Below, piece by piece: positions 18,151 to 25,718 of a stretch of 55,049 nucleotides of DNA (its first letter is position 1; each line of letters begins with the position of its first letter). The stretch is from the NCBI GenBank assembly GCA_021604105.1, contig BQIW01000020.1, forward strand, positions 1 through 55,049, in the 5' to 3' direction. This DNA comes from Nitrospirales bacterium. Lineage in GTDB: Bacteria; Nitrospirota; Nitrospiria; Nitrospirales; UBA8639. A model generated the notes under the pieces. The model ran no database searches. It was not told where the DNA came from and saw nothing but the letters and a program-made list of their open reading frames with translations. The position numbers were made by a program, and so were the translations under genes.

Positions 18151-18878
18151 AACCGGGATGTTCTCAAATGTCCTCAGATAAGCTTTCACATTTCGGGGAT
18201 ACAGGTCACAAACATGTCCATGTGTGTTGGAAGAATCTTCTGGAGGCATTCACGTTTTGTTTGACGATGACGGTCCTGGCAAAGTGGTCGACCAATTTGC
18301 CGGCGTGGGGTGATGTGATTGCTTCAGAAAACGGGCCGGTTGAGATGATGAGTGCGGGCGTGTGGTTTGTTGCCATGGTGTGGTGCCTGACTGCAGGGCT
18401 CAGGCGTTCTCACCATCGCATTGAGTGGTTGGGGCTCACGGCTCTCTGTCTTCTCTTTGGGCTGCGTGAGTTGGATGCGCATGTCTGGGCGACCGGTTGG
18501 AATTTAGATAAGTCTGCCAATTATTGGAATCCGAGCTTCCCACTTTGGGAACGCCTGTTGGTGATTGGTGGCATGATTATTCCTGTCATGATTATTGGCA
18601 TAGTCCTTTGTTCTCGAATCTGGACACGATTGCCTGCAGCCTGGAATAGTCGTGCTCCCTGGATAGGCCAAATGATGGTGGGGGGGGTGCTGCTGGGTTT
18701 CTGTGTGGTGGTGGATAAAGTGCATGGCTATTATCTTCCACCTCTCGGGTTGGAGGACGCCCAGCTATTCCTCATGGGGATGGAAGAATTTGGGGAATAT
18801 GTGTTGGGGATTTATACCGTGTCCGTTTTATGGCCGTACTGGCAAGCGGCGCTTCCTTTCCATCATACGGATTTCTGA
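18147..18878 (+). CDS. Polytopic membrane protein of unknown function
   Basis: The 243-aa protein has about six predicted hydrophobic segments after a hydrophilic His-rich N-terminus (about residues 1-28). Notable conserved-looking polar positions are LRELDAHVW between helices, KVHGYY, and EEFGEYVLG near the end: acidic and His residues at helix edges, as in membrane-bound metal or lipid enzymes. No named family is recognised. It overlaps the small membrane protein gene by four bases and is followed by a GT9 gene, so the pair seems to be part of the LPS/glycan operon. Confidence 0.65.
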   Translation: MKPGCSQMSSDKLSHFGDTGHKHVHVCWKNLLEAFTFCLTMTVLAKWSTNLPAWGDVIASENGPVEMMSAGVWFVAMVWCLTAGLRRSHHRIEWLGLTALCLLFGLRELDAHVWATGWNLDKSANYWNPSFPLWERLLVIGGMIIPVMIIGIVLCSRIWTRLPAAWNSRAPWIGQMMVGGVLLGFCVVVDKVHGYYLPPLGLEDAQLFLMGMEEFGEYVLGIYTVSVLWPYWQAALPFHHTDF

Positions 18879-18927
18879 AATGAAGTGCCCCTTGGAGCGT
18901 ATTCCGAACGGTTCCGTTGTATGCTGA

Positions 18928-19962
18928 ATGTTTCAGAATAATCTCGATATCACCACGGTTCACGTGAAACGTCTCCTACTTATTAAACTTCGATATATCG
19001 GAGATGTCGTGTTATCCACCCCGCTTCTCCCCATTCTCCACAAGCGATTTCCCGATGCGTCACTCACCTTTCTGGTGAATCCCGGAACAGAGAGTGTGTT
19101 ATGGGGCAATCCCTATCTGGACCACATCATGGTGCTGCCTCGTGAAAATTGGTGCCAACAATTTGAGTGTTACCAGGTGTTGCGTCAGACTCGTTTCGAT
19201 GGGGTTGTGGACTTAACCGACGGGGATCGCTCCGCGTTCCTGTCATTTTGGACCGGTGCCGCTGTCAGACTGGGGTTTAACCGGGAGAATCGATGGCGTG
19301 GAAAGCTGTATACCCGTGTGCTGCCATCAGCCTATGGTTCTATGCACATGGTGGACTATCACGCCCAGGCCTTGCCCGCCTTTGGCATCAGTGATCCCGT
19401 GGGAAATCCGGAATTGTATCTGCGGCCTGAGGACCATGATCAAGGCGACCGTCTGATGGACTCGCTCCAAATCGGGGAGGCGCCATTGGCGCTTCTTCAT
19501 CCTCCAGCGCGATATGCCAATAAAGCCTGGCCTCTCGAGCGATTTGCCGCCCTGGCAGATTGGCTGGCCGATCAAGGAGCGGTCGTGGCCTTGATCGGGC
19601 ACCAGTCAGAGATGCTCATAGGAGAACGCATTGTTGATTTGACCAAATCCAAGCCACGAAATGTGATGGGGCAAACACGGTTGCGTCAACTGGCGGCACT
19701 GATGACGCGAAGCGCCTTATTGATTGGAAACGATGGTGGCCCGATGCATATGGCAGCAGCAGTCGGTTGTCCTGTTCTGGGCTTATTCGGTCCCTCTGAT
19801 CCTTATGTGTGGGGTCCGAGGGGAGGAAACGTTTCCGTGATTTACAAAGGACTGGACTGCGAAAAATGTGTTCATGACGGGTGTTCTCGCGGAGAAGAAG
19901 GCTGTATGCGGCAAATATCAGTTGAGGAAGTCTGCCGGGCCGCGCGTTCACTCCTTGATTAA
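18928..19962 (+). CDS. GT9-family heptosyltransferase (WaaQ/RfaQ-like)
   Basis: Third GT9 enzyme of the cluster, 344 aa. It has LLLIKLRYIGDVVLSTPLLP, the heptosyltransferase III/ADP-heptose:LPS form of the N-terminal block, then LLHPPARYANKAWP and LIGNDGGPMHMAAAVGCPVLGLFGPSDP. A cysteine pair cluster (CEKCVHDGC...C) near the C-terminus resembles that in the waaF product upstream. It probably adds a branching heptose to the inner core. It ends the plus-strand LPS cluster; a dispersed repeat follows. Confidence 0.87.
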   Translation: MFQNNLDITTVHVKRLLLIKLRYIGDVVLSTPLLPILHKRFPDASLTFLVNPGTESVLWGNPYLDHIMVLPRENWCQQFECYQVLRQTRFDGVVDLTDGDRSAFLSFWTGAAVRLGFNRENRWRGKLYTRVLPSAYGSMHMVDYHAQALPAFGISDPVGNPELYLRPEDHDQGDRLMDSLQIGEAPLALLHPPARYANKAWPLERFAALADWLADQGAVVALIGHQSEMLIGERIVDLTKSKPRNVMGQTRLRQLAALMTRSALLIGNDGGPMHMAAAVGCPVLGLFGPSDPYVWGPRGGNVSVIYKGLDCEKCVHDGCSRGEEGCMRQISVEEVCRAARSLLD

Positions 19963-19989
19963 GTGTTCGTGATCACTCAGGCACTAGCA

Positions 19990-20175
19990 GAGTGTTGAAA
20001 CAGTCCGCCAGCGGCGTTCGCGCTCCTTAGCCGTGCTCACGGGCTTCTCTGTACACTCCGCCCGTCCAAGCAGCTGAGCCCTTTCGTTCGAGAAGCCTCA
20101 GGACAGGACTGTCCAGTAAGGCTGCTGGCAGCCACTTCGGCCAGACTCAGGGCAGGATTTTTTCAACATTCCCTT
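19990..20175 (-). repeat. Dispersed intergenic repeat, divergent inverted copy C
   Basis: Starts AGTGTTGAAACAGTCCGCC and ends in GATTTTTTCAACATT. Its left part (CGCCAGCGGCGTTC then CCGTGCTCACG) is the reverse complement of the right part of copies A and B, so it lies in the opposite orientation and has diverged in the middle. It fills the gap between the GT9 gene and the convergent 353-aa gene, touching the stop codon of the latter. Confidence 0.65.
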
Positions 20176-21235
20176 ACGGGAAGGCGGGTAAGGGTGAATA
20201 AATGAGGGGATGACCAACCAACTCCTCCAGCCATTGTTCCGTGGCCTGATGAGGAAGAGGTCGTTGGTTGAGCCGGATCTCCAGGCGAAAGTCTCCATTT
20301 GTGCCCACCAGGCCCACGATGGCCGCGGCATCCTCACCTTCAGGAAGGAGATAGTCGGTCTGGAATTCTGCCAGGCTGCCATACACCCGCCCTTGCGGCT
20401 CTAAGAGCTGAAGCAATTCAGGCATATCAGACAGCGTGCAGTGAATGCTACAGCGATACATGAACCGGGGCTCGGGGGTGATGCCGGTAAAATCCAAGAG
20501 GGCGGCTTCGGGAAACCCTGTGAGATAGACGCGTAAATTAGCAGGTTTACCCTGGTAGGTCGCAGCCAGTTGACTGGCGGGAACTAAAAACTCAAAGGGA
20601 TCAGGCGAGTTGAGTTCGAATTGACAGGGTCCAAACCCATCCGGCCAGGAGCAAAAGAGCGGGGTATCCGTTCGGTCTGTCTGTAGCAGCACTCGTGCGC
20701 CTTTCTGTGTTACCTCAATCGGAAGATCCAGGATCTCAATGGCGGTCCGAAAGGCGTTTTCCCGGTCCGTGAGCCAAAATCGATCCCGCGACGTGCCAAG
20801 TGTTTCTCCAGGTGTGATGACTTCCGTGGTATGAACCCGGACCCGAATGAATCCATGGGTATGTCGGAATCCGAGCCACAGCCAGGCTTCCGGCAGGAGT
20901 GTCGTCAGCGGATAGGTTATACGCCAGGGGTGTGCGATCGAACAATAAGTGTTCACCGATTGGTGCGTTTGAAAAATGGAATGATAGTGGCCTGCCAGCA
21001 GAAAAAAGTCGCCCTGCCAGTTGTCCAGGAGATGTAACAAGGTGACATCCTCGGTGGGCCAGGGAGCGAGAACCTGGATCTGCTGTGGATGGTCCACCTC
21101 CCATTCTTCGATATAGCCGATCATCTCCTTGTCCTCATGGATCGAGGTCAAGCCTAACTGCCTCAATGTGCTCGCCACCGATAAAATGTCGTCGAAGGAG
21201 AGCGTCGCTCGAGTTTCCCAACGATGTTCACGCAT
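20174..21235 (-). CDS. Hypothetical protein, 353 aa, no recognised family
   Basis: Long, clean coding frame of 353 residues with balanced composition and many aromatic residues; no signal peptide and no transmembrane segment. I do not recognise a domain. The first third contains LLDNWQGDFFLLAGHYHSIF, and the C-terminal third FMYRCSIHCTL and QGRVYGSLAEFQTDYLLPEG. It looks soluble and cytosolic. Its TAA sits at the edge of the dispersed repeat, and the tRNA-Ser gene lies 131 bp upstream of its ATG on the same strand, so it is probably transcribed alone. Confidence 0.7.
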   Translation of the reverse strand: MREHRWETRATLSFDDILSVASTLRQLGLTSIHEDKEMIGYIEEWEVDHPQQIQVLAPWPTEDVTLLHLLDNWQGDFFLLAGHYHSIFQTHQSVNTYCSIAHPWRITYPLTTLLPEAWLWLGFRHTHGFIRVRVHTTEVITPGETLGTSRDRFWLTDRENAFRTAIEILDLPIEVTQKGARVLLQTDRTDTPLFCSWPDGFGPCQFELNSPDPFEFLVPASQLAATYQGKPANLRVYLTGFPEAALLDFTGITPEPRFMYRCSIHCTLSDMPELLQLLEPQGRVYGSLAEFQTDYLLPEGEDAAAIVGLVGTNGDFRLEIRLNQRPLPHQATEQWLEELVGHPLIYSPLPAFP

Positions 21236-21366
21236 GGGTCATATTCAGGAAAGTGAAACGCCAGGCAGGTGGATCATGCGGTTTCAACGATAGCGGATAG
21301 AGATGGACAGGGGAAGGGGTGACCGTTGAGGAACAAAGGCAGATCGGGAAAATGGGTGGAAGAATA

Positions 21367-21457
21367 TGGCGGAGAGGGCGGGATTTGAACCCGCGGTAGG
21401 CTTTTGACCTACGACGGTTTAGCAAACCGTTGCCTTCGGCCACTCGGCCACCTCTCC
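21367..21457 (-). tRNA. tRNA-Ser (anticodon GCU)
   Basis: Minus-strand cloverleaf with acceptor GGAGAGG/CCTCTCC, G discriminator and encoded CCA. The anticodon stem-loop CGGTTTGCTAAACCG presents GCU (reads AGC/AGU serine codons). A long variable arm (GTAGG...CCTAC) marks class II tRNA-Ser, and the T loop reads GGTTCAAATCC. Confidence 0.97.
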
Positions 21458-21484
21458 GCGCAAATATATGTCAATTGATTGTGA

Positions 21485-21715
21485 CTACTTATAGAGTAAC
21501 AGCATGGGTAACTTCAAGAGCAGATTGCGGTCGGGTTGCGGCTGAATCGCTGGTTGGAAAATCCCATCACCAACCACTGTGCCAATGATCCCCCTCAAAT
21601 CCCTGTTTCTCTCCGCCGGAATAGTGATCATACCATGCCCAAACGGTTCTTGGATATATTTTTCACAAGCTTTTTGTAGGATGATATGGGATGCAGAGAC
21701 AGGCCATTGGGTCAC
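21485..21715 (-). CDS. Small hypothetical protein, 76 aa
   Basis: GTG-started frame preceded by a good ribosome-binding site (GGAGGATCAC). The product has no signal peptide and no recognised domain; the middle contains IPAERNRDLRGIIGTVV. It lies head to head with the 5'-truncated golvesin-domain fragment and ends over the putative tRNA promoter. It may be a real small gene or a fragment of a longer lost one. Confidence 0.35.
   Translation of the reverse strand: MTQWPVSASHIILQKACEKYIQEPFGHGMITIPAERNRDLRGIIGTVVGDGIFQPAIQPQPDRNLLLKLPMLLLYK
21488..21517 (-). promoter_or_regulatory. Possible sigma70 promoter for tRNA-Ser
   Basis: On the minus strand TTGAAG (21512-21517) and TATAAG (21488-21493) are separated by 18 bp and would start transcription about 24 nt before the tRNA 5' end. 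It overlaps the end of a doubtful 76-codon ORF. Confidence 0.4.
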
Positions 21716-21732
21716 CGTGATCCTCCAAATAA

Positions 21733-22269
21733 ACCTTCGGGCAGTGGCATGTGTTGGGAACCTATGTGATGACGCCGGGGCAGAACCATTGGGTGGTCTT
21801 AGCTAATCAAGTGGGGGGTGATGTCGTGGCGGATGCCCTCAGGTTTCAAGCCGCGGGGTCGGGGACGCCGCGTACGGCCACGTGGGGCCTGTCGGTGCCG
21901 GCCACCGGGATGTATAACGTCTATGCACGGTGGGCGGCCGATCCAGGAAACGCCACCAACGCCTCCTATACCGTGTACTATGCGGGCGGCACCACTGCGG
22001 TGCCGATGAACCAGACGCAAAACGGCGGCCAGTGGAACCTCCTCGGCACCTTTACTTTGAATCCCGCGTTGAACCCCAAAGTCGAACTGTCCGATCAGGA
22101 CAATGGCCGGGTGGTGGCCGATGCGGTGATGGTGGTGCCCAGTGGCATGAGTACCGATCATGTCACCTTTACCCTCACGCTGACCACAGCAGGAACCCTC
22201 GACATCTATGCGAAATGGACGGGATCTGCCACCCTGCTCAATCACGGTGACGTATCTGGTCCAGTGTGA
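21733..22269 (+). pseudogene. Golvesin/Xly-CBD-like domain protein, internal fragment
   Basis: The open frame after TAA at 21730 encodes the middle of a repeat protein: GQWHVLGTYVMTPGQNH, VVADALRF, ATWGLSVPATGMYNVYARW, then a second unit NGGQWNLLGTFTL and VVADAVMV, and a third cut short at IYAKWTG. This W-x-LGT / VVADA / G-x-Y-x-VYARW pattern is that of golvesin C-terminal-like beta-sandwich domains, often found in large secreted or RHS-type proteins. There is no start codon with signal peptide and no normal end, so this is a remnant. It is clearly more GC-rich than the flanks. Confidence 0.65.
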
Positions 22270-22422
22270 TGGCGGAGTCGACCCAGATCTGCATGAATCA
22301 AAAGTCCCCGAGCCTGATGGTTCCGGCTTGGCGCATTCACGATGGCCCCTGACAGATTTGGTTGTTTGAGGACGTGAATTTTTTGAGAAGGACTATTGTG
22401 AACATAGGCGAAGTTTTGAGGG

Positions 22423-22655
22423 TTACGCAAAAACGAGTCGGCCTTTGAGTTCCGGGATAGCCCGTCCCAATTCCTTTGCGGTTTCCAGCCATTCTTGGAT
22501 CACCACTTCCACAATAGCTAGAGCCTGTTTGTATGTTGGTAAGTCGAATCGTCGGCGGAACACCCCGGCAACTCGGGAACTTCCGCAATGAAAGTCTGAT
22601 CTTTCGAATTGCAGAATATGGTGATTTCATATTTCAGTAGGATGAGCGTGATCAT
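22423..22655 (-). pseudogene. HicB-family antitoxin, frameshifted remnant
   Basis: From ATG at 22655 the frame reads LKYEITIF, then FIAEVPELPGCSADDSTYQ, and stops soon after. In another frame the homology resumes as QALAIVEVVIQEWLETAKE and LGRAIPELKGRLVFA to TAA at 22423. Both parts are textbook HicB (partial RNase H-fold antitoxin) sequence. The junction looks like an 8-nt insertion (CATACAAA) after the TYQ codons; without it the gene would encode about 74 aa. No hicA toxin is seen beside it. Confidence 0.75.
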
Positions 22656-22867
22656 CCTAAGTAGTAATTTGTTAGACCGGCTACATCGTCATTTAAGGCT
22701 TTTGCTTGGTAGCAATTTTCTCTCAATGAGGGTGCGTTTATGTCACATAGCAGCTGCCCCACCGGAGTATTCTCTCCTTGTATTTCCAGGCAACCGAAAG
22801 TAGTGCACCTTAGAGTCTTATGGTTTTTTGCGAGAGTGGAGCTGACTAGCTTCCACAGGGGAAGTAA

Positions 22868-23197
22868 TTATGTGGAAGCCAATTTCGCCAGTTCGGTATC
22901 GACGAATGTGAGGATTTTTTCAGCATCCTCGACCAGGCCGTCCGTGATGTTGAGCCCGAGAGCGAGATCTTCTTCATCCAAGGTATCGGCCAACCCGTTA
23001 TTTTGTAATAAGGTGACATCCCAAAATAAGATCCCCGCAGTGACCTGTTTCCTGTCGATGGTGGCGACCAGGTTAATGTTATCGCCATGCTCGGTTGGCG
23101 TACTGATAAAGGTCGGCTCGGCATTGTGTTGCTTCGCCAGTCGGATAAGGTCCATGAATGTTTTTAATCTTTGTAGACTGGCAGGGTCGGTCCCCAT
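22868..23197 (-). CDS. Hypothetical protein, 109 aa
   Basis: Soluble acidic protein with a good ribosome-binding site (GGGAGGGGGGAT) before ATG. It has alternating helix-like and strand-like stretches: RLKTFMDLIRLAKQHN at the start, INLVATIDRKQVTAGILFWDVTLLQ in the middle and a Glu/Asp-rich end. No family is recognised. A longer plus-strand frame overlaps it, but that frame is Ser/Arg-rich and looks like the antisense shadow. Confidence 0.55.
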   Translation of the reverse strand: MGTDPASLQRLKTFMDLIRLAKQHNAEPTFISTPTEHGDNINLVATIDRKQVTAGILFWDVTLLQNNGLADTLDEEDLALGLNITDGLVEDAEKILTFVDTELAKLAST

Positions 23198-23336
23198 CGA
23201 TATCTATCCCCCCTCCCGCGAAGGTTTCATTGCTTTACCTCCAATCTCCATGCAAACTCCTGTTCCTTAATTTGACGGGAAGGCCTGCGAGGAATCGATC
23301 GAAGGTGTAGAGCCTATGAGCAGCCAAAAATCGGAA

Positions 23337-23552
23337 TTAGGCCGTGCCCTGTTGTCCAGAGGTCGAAGGATCTTGCTGGTTTCGTTTCTGTGCTCGGGTG
23401 GCAATGTTTTCCATGAGCCCCGTCAGTTTTTGATATTGGGGATGGTCGGGAGAGAGCGGTTTGCCATCTTCATCGCACATCAGTTCCTGCATCCCTTCGA
23501 GCATTGCAGCCATTTCAGGGAAAAGTTCGTCATCCGATTTTTTTCGTCCCAT
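23337..23552 (-). CDS. Small hypothetical protein, 71 aa
   Basis: Charged soluble protein with methionine-rich helical centre (LFPEMAAMLEGMQELM) and a Gln/Ser-rich tail. AAAGGA precedes the ATG. It lies 54 bp downstream of the DsbA-like gene in the same direction, so the two may be co-transcribed. No family recognised. Confidence 0.55.
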   Translation of the reverse strand: MGRKKSDDELFPEMAAMLEGMQELMCDEDGKPLSPDHPQYQKLTGLMENIATRAQKRNQQDPSTSGQQGTA

Positions 23553-23606
23553 GATATTTTTCCTTTGTTATAAATTCGAAACGGATTGATACATTCATCG
23601 TTTACA

Positions 23607-24242
23607 TTAAGATTGATTGTCTTGATTCAGAATGCTTTCGATCACGGTCTTGAGGTTTTCCGCCGTTAAATTTGCCACGCGAATGTTTCCATCCAAGAGC
23701 ACGGTTGGCGTATGGGTGACCTTGATGCGTTCCCCCCATGTCCGGCCTTTCGCTAATGTTTTAAAAGGTTTTCCACTGGCGAGTCCTGCTTCAAATTCCG
23801 TAGGATCGAGCCCGATCTCTTTCAAAAGGAGGGCACGCATGGTCTTATCGAAGACCTGAATATCTTTTTCATGAATGGACTGAAAGAGAAGTTGCTTCAT
23901 CTCCGGCCCTTTTCCCATGGTGACGGCCTGATTGTACATTTCAAAGGCGGTCGGAAGTTTGCCGGGTATGACGGGAAATCCCACCATTCTTATCTCTAAC
24001 TTGTCGCCAAATTCCTTTTTCAGTTGGGTCCCGACTACTCGTTCGAACATGTGGCAATGGGAGCAGTAGAAATCAGCGAATTCAAACAAAATGACCTTGC
24101 CTGTTTCATGTTGAGACGGTTCTCCCTCCATCAGTTCGTATTCACCCTGTATCTTGCTCAGGGCCACATTGGCCCATCCGAGCAGGCTGATCAGGAGTAT
24201 GCCTCCAATGATGCGGGAAATTTGCGTCTGTCCTGATTTCAT
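23607..24242 (-). CDS. DsbA-like thioredoxin-fold thiol oxidoreductase, secreted
   Basis: The 211-aa protein has an N-terminal signal segment (residues about 10-28), then a DsbA-type domain with EFADFYCSHCHMF: the active site is Cys60-Ser-His-Cys63. Residues THTPTVLLDG provide the cis-proline loop (Thr-Pro) of thioredoxin folds. It would oxidise or isomerise disulfides of exported proteins in the periplasm. The start at 24242 follows GAAAGGATC; an in-frame extension to 24335 does not resemble a signal peptide. No dsbB partner is nearby. Confidence 0.85.
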   Translation of the reverse strand: MKSGQTQISRIIGGILLISLLGWANVALSKIQGEYELMEGEPSQHETGKVILFEFADFYCSHCHMFERVVGTQLKKEFGDKLEIRMVGFPVIPGKLPTAFEMYNQAVTMGKGPEMKQLLFQSIHEKDIQVFDKTMRALLLKEIGLDPTEFEAGLASGKPFKTLAKGRTWGERIKVTHTPTVLLDGNIRVANLTAENLKTVIESILNQDNQS

Positions 24243-24511
24243 GCTTGATCCTTTCTTGATTTCGATCTTTTTTTGAACGTTTTCTCTCGAATCGCCGAAG
24301 GCTGTTCGGGTAACATACTCCATTCTTGGAGACACTCACGATAGCCCATCATATCAGACTGAACCTATGGTCCTTCAAGGTTTCCGAAAAATGAAATCGC
24401 CTCGGTGAAGTCCGGGATGAGGAGAGGTTATTCGGGGTAGGAGATTTTTGAGGAGTATTGAGAGAATGATGGAGGCGGTATCGGCATTGTTCAATTGAGG
24501 AGGGCACTGAA

Positions 24512-24832
24512 GTGAATGTGGTGAATATCAAAGACTACAGCCAGTTTTCGAAGGAAAAGATGAAGAAGCAGAATGTGTTTCAATCACCAAGATTTTTTTG
24601 TGATGTGTATGGATTTGAGCCCGGTCAGGAGCAAAAAGGCCATGTGCATGCCGACCAGGACAAAGTCTATTTGGTCTTAGAGGGAGAAGGCACGTTTCGG
24701 GTCGGGAGTGAAAGCCGGGTCCTGGGGGAAGGGCAGGGGACGATGGCTCCCGCTGGTGAGGAACATGGCGTGGTAAACCATACGACCAACCGGCTTCGGG
24801 TGCTGGTCTTTATGGCGCCCAATCCAGGGTAG
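24512..24832 (+). CDS. Cupin-domain protein
   Basis: Single-domain cupin of 106 aa. The first motif is GHVHADQDKVYLVLEGEGTF (metal-ligand His-x-His and Glu), the second APAGEEHGV (third His). Small cupins of this sort bind a divalent metal and may be enzymes or sensors; the substrate is not evident. The GTG start is supported by TGAGGAGGGC just upstream. It is a single gene divergent from the dsbA-like gene. Confidence 0.8.
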   Translation: MNVVNIKDYSQFSKEKMKKQNVFQSPRFFCDVYGFEPGQEQKGHVHADQDKVYLVLEGEGTFRVGSESRVLGEGQGTMAPAGEEHGVVNHTTNRLRVLVFMAPNPG

Positions 24833-24935
24833 GGACTAAAAGAAGGGACTTAGTGGGGCTGTGGAAAAGTCGGAATGGATAAAGGGTCTTAGTGAATACT
24901 TTCACTCAGGCCCTATGGTGTGGAAAGAAAAAGGC

Positions 24936-25328
24936 CTAATTGGCTGATTCCATGGAATTAAAGATGGCAGGATTGTTTTCTCCGATGAAGGACAGAATGC
25001 CAACTGCCCCTTTAGCGACACGGAAAATGCTGTGATTAAGTAACAGATACGCCCCGGGCACATCCACTTTAAATTCTACGATGGTAGTTCCCGCTGCAGG
25101 AATCAGTGTGGTTTGCACGTTTTTATTGATGGTTCCACCAATGGCGCCTTCCACATAGACCTTGTCAAAAATCTCGCCAATGATGTGGAACGAGGACGTG
25201 CTATTCGGTCCGATGTTGCCGATATATTCTGCTCCGGAACAGCAACTGGTCGGATGTCCGCTGCTCGCTTTGGTGGTGGCCCGAATGTAATGGAGTTGAA
25301 GTTGATCGGTGCTCGGTGTCCGATGTAG
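24936..25328 (-). pseudogene. Transketolase N-terminal fragment fused to a NirK C-terminal cupredoxin fragment
   Basis: One continuous frame without a start codon. Its first part (TDQLQLHYIRATTKASSGHPTS) resembles the thiamine-binding N-terminus of transketolase. It then switches at about 25235 to YIGNIGPN, SSFHIIGEIFDKVYVEG, TTLIPAAGTTIVEFKVDVPG and NHSIFRVAKGAVG. The second part is the C-terminal cupredoxin domain of copper nitrite reductase NirK, with the type 2 copper region FHIIGEIFD and the late His of NHSIFR. The join appears to be a deletion that removed most of both genes. The NirK part alone is well supported, the transketolase part less so. Confidence 0.7.
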
Positions 25329-25395
25329 GGTATGCTGACTTGATGGTTACAAGAATACCCACCACATGTTCAATTAATGCTGGAGGCGAACGATC

Positions 25396-25593
25396 ATGGA
25401 TTGGAGTAATACCAGAACTCAGGTAATTGTCATCATGTGTTCGGCTTTCTTGATGGGAGCGCTGATGGTGGGGTGTTCTTCCACACCCGAGCCTCAACCG
25501 GATCCGTCCAAAAAGGACATTCAGCAGGATTCAGATCGGTTTTTCAAAAAGATGAGCCAGGAAGAAGAAGGGCGACAAGTTCCCACACGTTAA
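25396..25593 (+). CDS. Small lipoprotein, 65 aa
   Basis: Hydrophobic N-terminus ending in the lipobox LMVGC (Cys27), followed by a Pro/Asp/Lys-rich tail. GGAGGCG lies at the right distance before ATG. The mature peptide of about 39 residues is hydrophilic and probably anchored in a membrane leaflet. Function unknown; it lies between a decayed region and the convergent ABC cassette. Confidence 0.6.
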   Translation: MDWSNTRTQVIVIMCSAFLMGALMVGCSSTPEPQPDPSKKDIQQDSDRFFKKMSQEEEGRQVPTR

Positions 25594-25718
25594 GAGATAA
25601 CCATATGATAAATATATGGTTTTTTATGGTCGTGACTATCGATTGCTCTCCTGTTTAGGCCAATAGGGCAAGTAGGCCTTTTAAAGCCGCAAGCGGCGAT
25701 GAAGGAGTGGCAGGAAGT

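Noticed and set aside
22740-23270. 176-codon plus frame opposite the 109-aa minus gene
   Set aside because: Composition is Ser/Arg/Val-rich as expected for an antisense shadow; the minus-strand frame has a better start and protein-like composition.
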